From: an uncultured Opitutaceae bacterium
Lineage (GTDB): Bacteria > Verrucomicrobiota > Verrucomicrobiia > Opitutales > Opitutaceae
Direction: 5' to 3'
Length of the DNA stretch: 8,641 bases
NCBI GenBank assembly: GCA_937958045.1
Contig: CALFXL010000021.1
Coordinates: 1 to 8,641, forward strand
This document shows, one piece after another, positions 6,366 through 8,641 of this stretch. Position numbers and translations under genes: made by a program. The notes below the pieces were generated by a model. It worked only from the letters and a program-made list of their open reading frames with translations. It had not been told where the DNA came from and did not search any database. Numbering within the stretch: position 1 is the first letter of the stretch; each line of letters starts with the position of its first letter.

Positions 6366-7696
6366 CGCCGGTTCCCGCCAATCGACTATTGTGGGCGGTC
6401 GGTTTCGTCGCCGTGCTTGCGGCCATAGCCGGACCATTCCCCGCGCTGACATCTGTTTGGATGCTGAGTCTCGCGCTGCTGCTGGTGGTGGTGCTCGCGG
6501 ATTTATTTTTCAGTGCGAAGCGGGCGGCGCTGCCCGAAGTGACGACACCGGCGATCGCGCGATTCACCAAAGACCGTCCGGGGGCGGTGTCGCTGGTGTT
6601 TCAAAATGCGACGGGCAATGCGCGGCGGCTGCGGTTCGCGTTGGGGTTGCCGGCGGTTTTTGCCAGCGAGCGCGACGAAGCATGGATCGATCTTCCGGCG
6701 GGGGCGAAACATGCGCGCGTGGATTGGATGTGCACGCCACGCGGGCGAGGGCGTTTCACCGGGGTGATCGCGTGCGCGGAGGTTGGTTCGCGGCTCGGCT
6801 TTTGGCGACTGCGTGCGAGAACGCCGCTTACCTGTGAGCTGCGCGTTTATCCGAATTTGTTTTCGGAGCGGAAACAGTTGGCGGCGTTGTTTCTGTCACG
6901 CGGTGAGTTCGGCTCGAAGTTGCAGCGCACGGTGGGGCGCGGACGCGATTTCGAGAAGCTGCGCGATTATCTGCCGGGCGACGGTTTCGACGAAATCCAT
7001 TGGAAAGCGACGGCGAAACGTGGGCGTCCGATCACGAAGGTTTTTCAGGCGGAGCGAACGCAGGAAATTTATGTGGTGATCGACGCGTCGCGTCTGAGCG
7101 GTCGCCCGGTGACGCATGAAGGCGTCACGCAAACAGTGCTCGAACGCTATCTCACGGCGGCGATGGTTCTGCTGCTCGCGGCGGATCGGCAGGGTGATCG
7201 ATTTGGCCTCGTCGTTTACGATGACCGCGTGCGCGTGTCGGTCCGCGCGGGCAGTGGCGACGGGCACTATGCGGCGTGTCGCGATGCGATTTTGTCGATG
7301 CAGCCGAGCGCAACCACGCCGGATATGGCTGAAATCGTGAGACATGTGCGGGCGCAGATTCGGCGGCGTTCACTTCTGTTTTTCCTGACCGATTTGAGCG
7401 ATCCGGTGCTGGCGGAAGACTTCGTGAAGAACGCCGGCCTGCTGGCGCGCCAGCATCTTGTATTCATCAATCAACTACGGGCGCCGGGCGTCGCGCCGTT
7501 GTTTTCGACCGGTGAAATCGCGGATGCCGACGAGATCCCGGCGAAGTTGGCGGGGCATGCCCGTTGGGCCGAGGCGCAGGCGCTGGCCAAGAAGTTGAAG
7601 CCGCTCGGTGTGACCGCGACGTTGCTGGAGGACGAGACGATGGCCGCGCGCGTCGTGTCGCAATATGTGCAGGTAAAACAACGGCAGACGCTGTGA
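6362..7696 (+). CDS. DUF58 (vWA-like) membrane-anchored protein, MoxR partner
   Basis: A 444-residue protein. Two hydrophobic segments near 8-24 and 30-50 anchor it, followed by a beta-rich region (55-165), probably periplasmic or membrane-proximal. The DUF58 signature is GRGRDFEKLRDYLPGD (192-207) followed by EIHWKATAKRG (211-221), matching the family's E-x-LR-x-Y-x-PGD and I-x-WKA-x-A-R. A vWA-like domain follows: IYVVIDASRLS (236-246) supplies the first metal-site motif as D241-x-S243, with Leu rather than Ser at the fifth position, and FFLTDLSD (340-347) is the later Asp strand. DUF58 proteins are the usual genetic and presumed physical partners of MoxR ATPases. GTG 6362 is the first usable start; no ATG, GTG or TTG occurs between it and the in-frame stop at 6293-6295. 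There is no good SD. Confidence 0.92.
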   Translation: MTPVPANRLLWAVGFVAVLAAIAGPFPALTSVWMLSLALLLVVVLADLFFSAKRAALPEVTTPAIARFTKDRPGAVSLVFQNATGNARRLRFALGLPAVFASERDEAWIDLPAGAKHARVDWMCTPRGRGRFTGVIACAEVGSRLGFWRLRARTPLTCELRVYPNLFSERKQLAALFLSRGEFGSKLQRTVGRGRDFEKLRDYLPGDGFDEIHWKATAKRGRPITKVFQAERTQEIYVVIDASRLSGRPVTHEGVTQTVLERYLTAAMVLLLAADRQGDRFGLVVYDDRVRVSVRAGSGDGHYAACRDAILSMQPSATTPDMAEIVRHVRAQIRRRSLLFFLTDLSDPVLAEDFVKNAGLLARQHLVFINQLRAPGVAPLFSTGEIADADEIPAKLAGHARWAEAQALAKKLKPLGVTATLLEDETMAARVVSQYVQVKQRQTL

Positions 7697-7703
7697 CCAC
7701 AGA

Positions 7704-7710
7704 GAGGTGA
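7704..7710 (+). promoter_or_regulatory. Strong Shine-Dalgarno site for the SpoIIM-family gene
   Basis: GAGGTGA ends 3 nt before ATG 7714, a close match to the anti-SD complement at usable spacing. It is the clearest ribosome-binding site in the window and contrasts with the upstream genes, most of which lack one and rely on overlap. It settles the start of the last gene. Confidence 0.75.
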
Positions 7711-7713
7711 AAC

Positions 7714-8641
7714 ATGATCGTTAATCTCGAGAAATTTGTAGCGCAGGAGCGCGTGGAGTGGGAGCGACTCGAAGCGATGCTCGACAAACTGGCCAAGGAT
7801 CCTTGGCACCGATTGACGTGGGATGAAGCGCGCGAACTCGAGCGTTTGTATCAACGCGCGTCGGCGGACCTCGCCCGGCTGGCGACGTTTTCAGCCGAGC
7901 CGGAAGCGCGGACCTATCTGGAAGGCTTGGTGGCGCGCGGGTATGCGGAAGTGCACGGCGGTCGACGCGAAACGACGCGTTTTCGGCCATGGCGATGGCT
8001 GGCGCAGACGTTTCCGCAAACCTTCCGTCGTCGATCGTCGCCGCTGTGGTTGTCGTTTTGGTTGATGATCGCCGGAGTAGTTTTTGGCGGACTCGCCGTG
8101 GCCTTCGATCCGGATGCGAAGGACGTGATCACGCCATTCGAGCATTTGCTCATGCACCCGAGCGAACGCGTGGCCAAAGAAGAGTCCGTGGCGGGGGATG
8201 AATTGGCCGGCCGAAAAGCGCGGTTTTCGGGGCAGTTGATGACTCACAATACGCGCGTCGCGCTGACGGCGATGGCGTTGGGCATGACGTGGGGAGTGGG
8301 CACGTTGGTGCTCATGTTTTACAACGGCGTCATTCTCGGTGCGGTGTGTGTGGACTACATGCTCGCGGGGGAAACATTGTTTCTGGCGGGATGGCTGTTG
8401 CCGCACGGCATCGTGGAAATACCGGCGATCCTCGTCGGCGGGCAGGCGGGATTTACACTGGCCGGGGCCTTGCTCGGACGCGGGCAAAGTCAGCGGCTCG
8501 CGGCGCGTTTGCGTGCGGTGATGCCCGATGTGGTGACGTTGTGTTTTGGAGCAGGATTGTTGCTGGTGTGGGCGGGAATCGTGGAGGCGTTTTTATCGCA
8601 GTATCACGCGCCGGTGCTGCCGTACTCGTGGAAAATCGCAT
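7714..8641 (+). CDS. SpoIIM family (DUF95) integral membrane protein, 3' end outside window
   Basis: This frame stays open to the right edge, giving 309 complete codons and no stop. Residues 1-100 are a helical, charged cytoplasmic region (EARELERLYQRASADLARLA), typical of the broad bacterial SpoIIM family. About five TM segments follow (near 110-131, 183-203, 205-217, 222-250, 272-293). The family core is clear: HNTRVALTAMALGMTWGVGT (178-197), FYNGVILGAV (202-211) and LPHGIVEIPAILVGGQAG (229-246), with conserved Asn, Gly, His and Glu. Despite the name, these proteins are widespread in organisms that do not sporulate and commonly sit beside RDD, MoxR and DUF58 genes; in Bacillus the family member works in septal peptidoglycan remodelling during engulfment. 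A membrane-channel or scaffold role here is inference. Judged by family length it is nearly complete. The start is supported by the SD at 7704-7710, 17 nt after the DUF58 stop. Confidence 0.92.
   Translation, partial: MIVNLEKFVAQERVEWERLEAMLDKLAKDPWHRLTWDEARELERLYQRASADLARLATFSAEPEARTYLEGLVARGYAEVHGGRRETTRFRPWRWLAQTFPQTFRRRSSPLWLSFWLMIAGVVFGGLAVAFDPDAKDVITPFEHLLMHPSERVAKEESVAGDELAGRKARFSGQLMTHNTRVALTAMALGMTWGVGTLVLMFYNGVILGAVCVDYMLAGETLFLAGWLLPHGIVEIPAILVGGQAGFTLAGALLGRGQSQRLAARLRAVMPDVVTLCFGAGLLLVWAGIVEAFLSQYHAPVLPYSWKIA

Noticed and set aside
7714..8641. Sporulation role suggested by the SpoIIM match
   Set aside because: The broad SpoIIM/DUF95 family is common in non-sporulating bacteria and no other sporulation gene is present; the name reflects homology only.

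Overview
The window is one densely packed, same-strand gene cluster. Nine protein-coding genes all read left to right; the last runs off the right edge. I see no RNA genes, mobile elements, CRISPR arrays or convincing terminators. The DNA is GC-rich with strong G/C third-position preference in most genes. GYF_2-RDD proteins, small membrane-anchored B-box-like zinc fingers and a DUF4129/DUF4350/MoxR/DUF58/SpoIIM set together suggest the PVC superphylum, most likely a verrucomicrobium of the Opitutales type. That is inference from gene content; there is no phylogenetic marker here.

Layout. Positions 1-150 are upstream of the first supported start and hold a small hairpin just before it. Genes 1-4 (151-2412) are an accessory block: a GYF_2-RDD membrane protein, a zinc-ribbon plus B-box membrane protein, a two-TM protein with PH-like flanks and a proline-rich tail, and a second, smaller B-box membrane protein. 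Genes 5-9 (2416 to the right edge) are the core: a multi-TM DUF4129 protein, a DUF4350 protein, a MoxR-type AAA+ ATPase, a DUF58 (vWA-like) protein and a SpoIIM-family (DUF95) integral membrane protein.

The spacing indicates one operon with translational coupling. Junctions 1/2, 2/3, 3/4 and 5/6 overlap by 1, 4, 4 and 4 nt; 4/5 and 6/7 are separated by 3 and 8 nt. Only the MoxR-DUF58 junction (69 nt) and the DUF58-SpoIIM junction (17 nt, with a clear Shine-Dalgarno) are looser. The 69-nt gap contains an 11-codon ORF whose stop overlaps the GTG start of the DUF58 gene.

Working together (inference): MoxR ATPases paired with vWA-like proteins are thought to remodel or mature partner proteins. 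Here nearly every other product is membrane-embedded (RDD, B-box, PH-like, DUF4129, DUF4350, SpoIIM), so the cluster probably encodes a membrane-associated MoxR-DUF58 machine acting at the cell envelope. A related core set (MoxR, DUF58, SpoIIM, RDD and partners) is known in actinobacteria, including the M. tuberculosis moxR2 region, but its role is unsettled. The less familiar part is the front block: two B-box-like proteins with identical metal-ligand spacing on either side of a PH-like protein, plus a GYF_2 domain that could bind proline-rich segments found in two other products.
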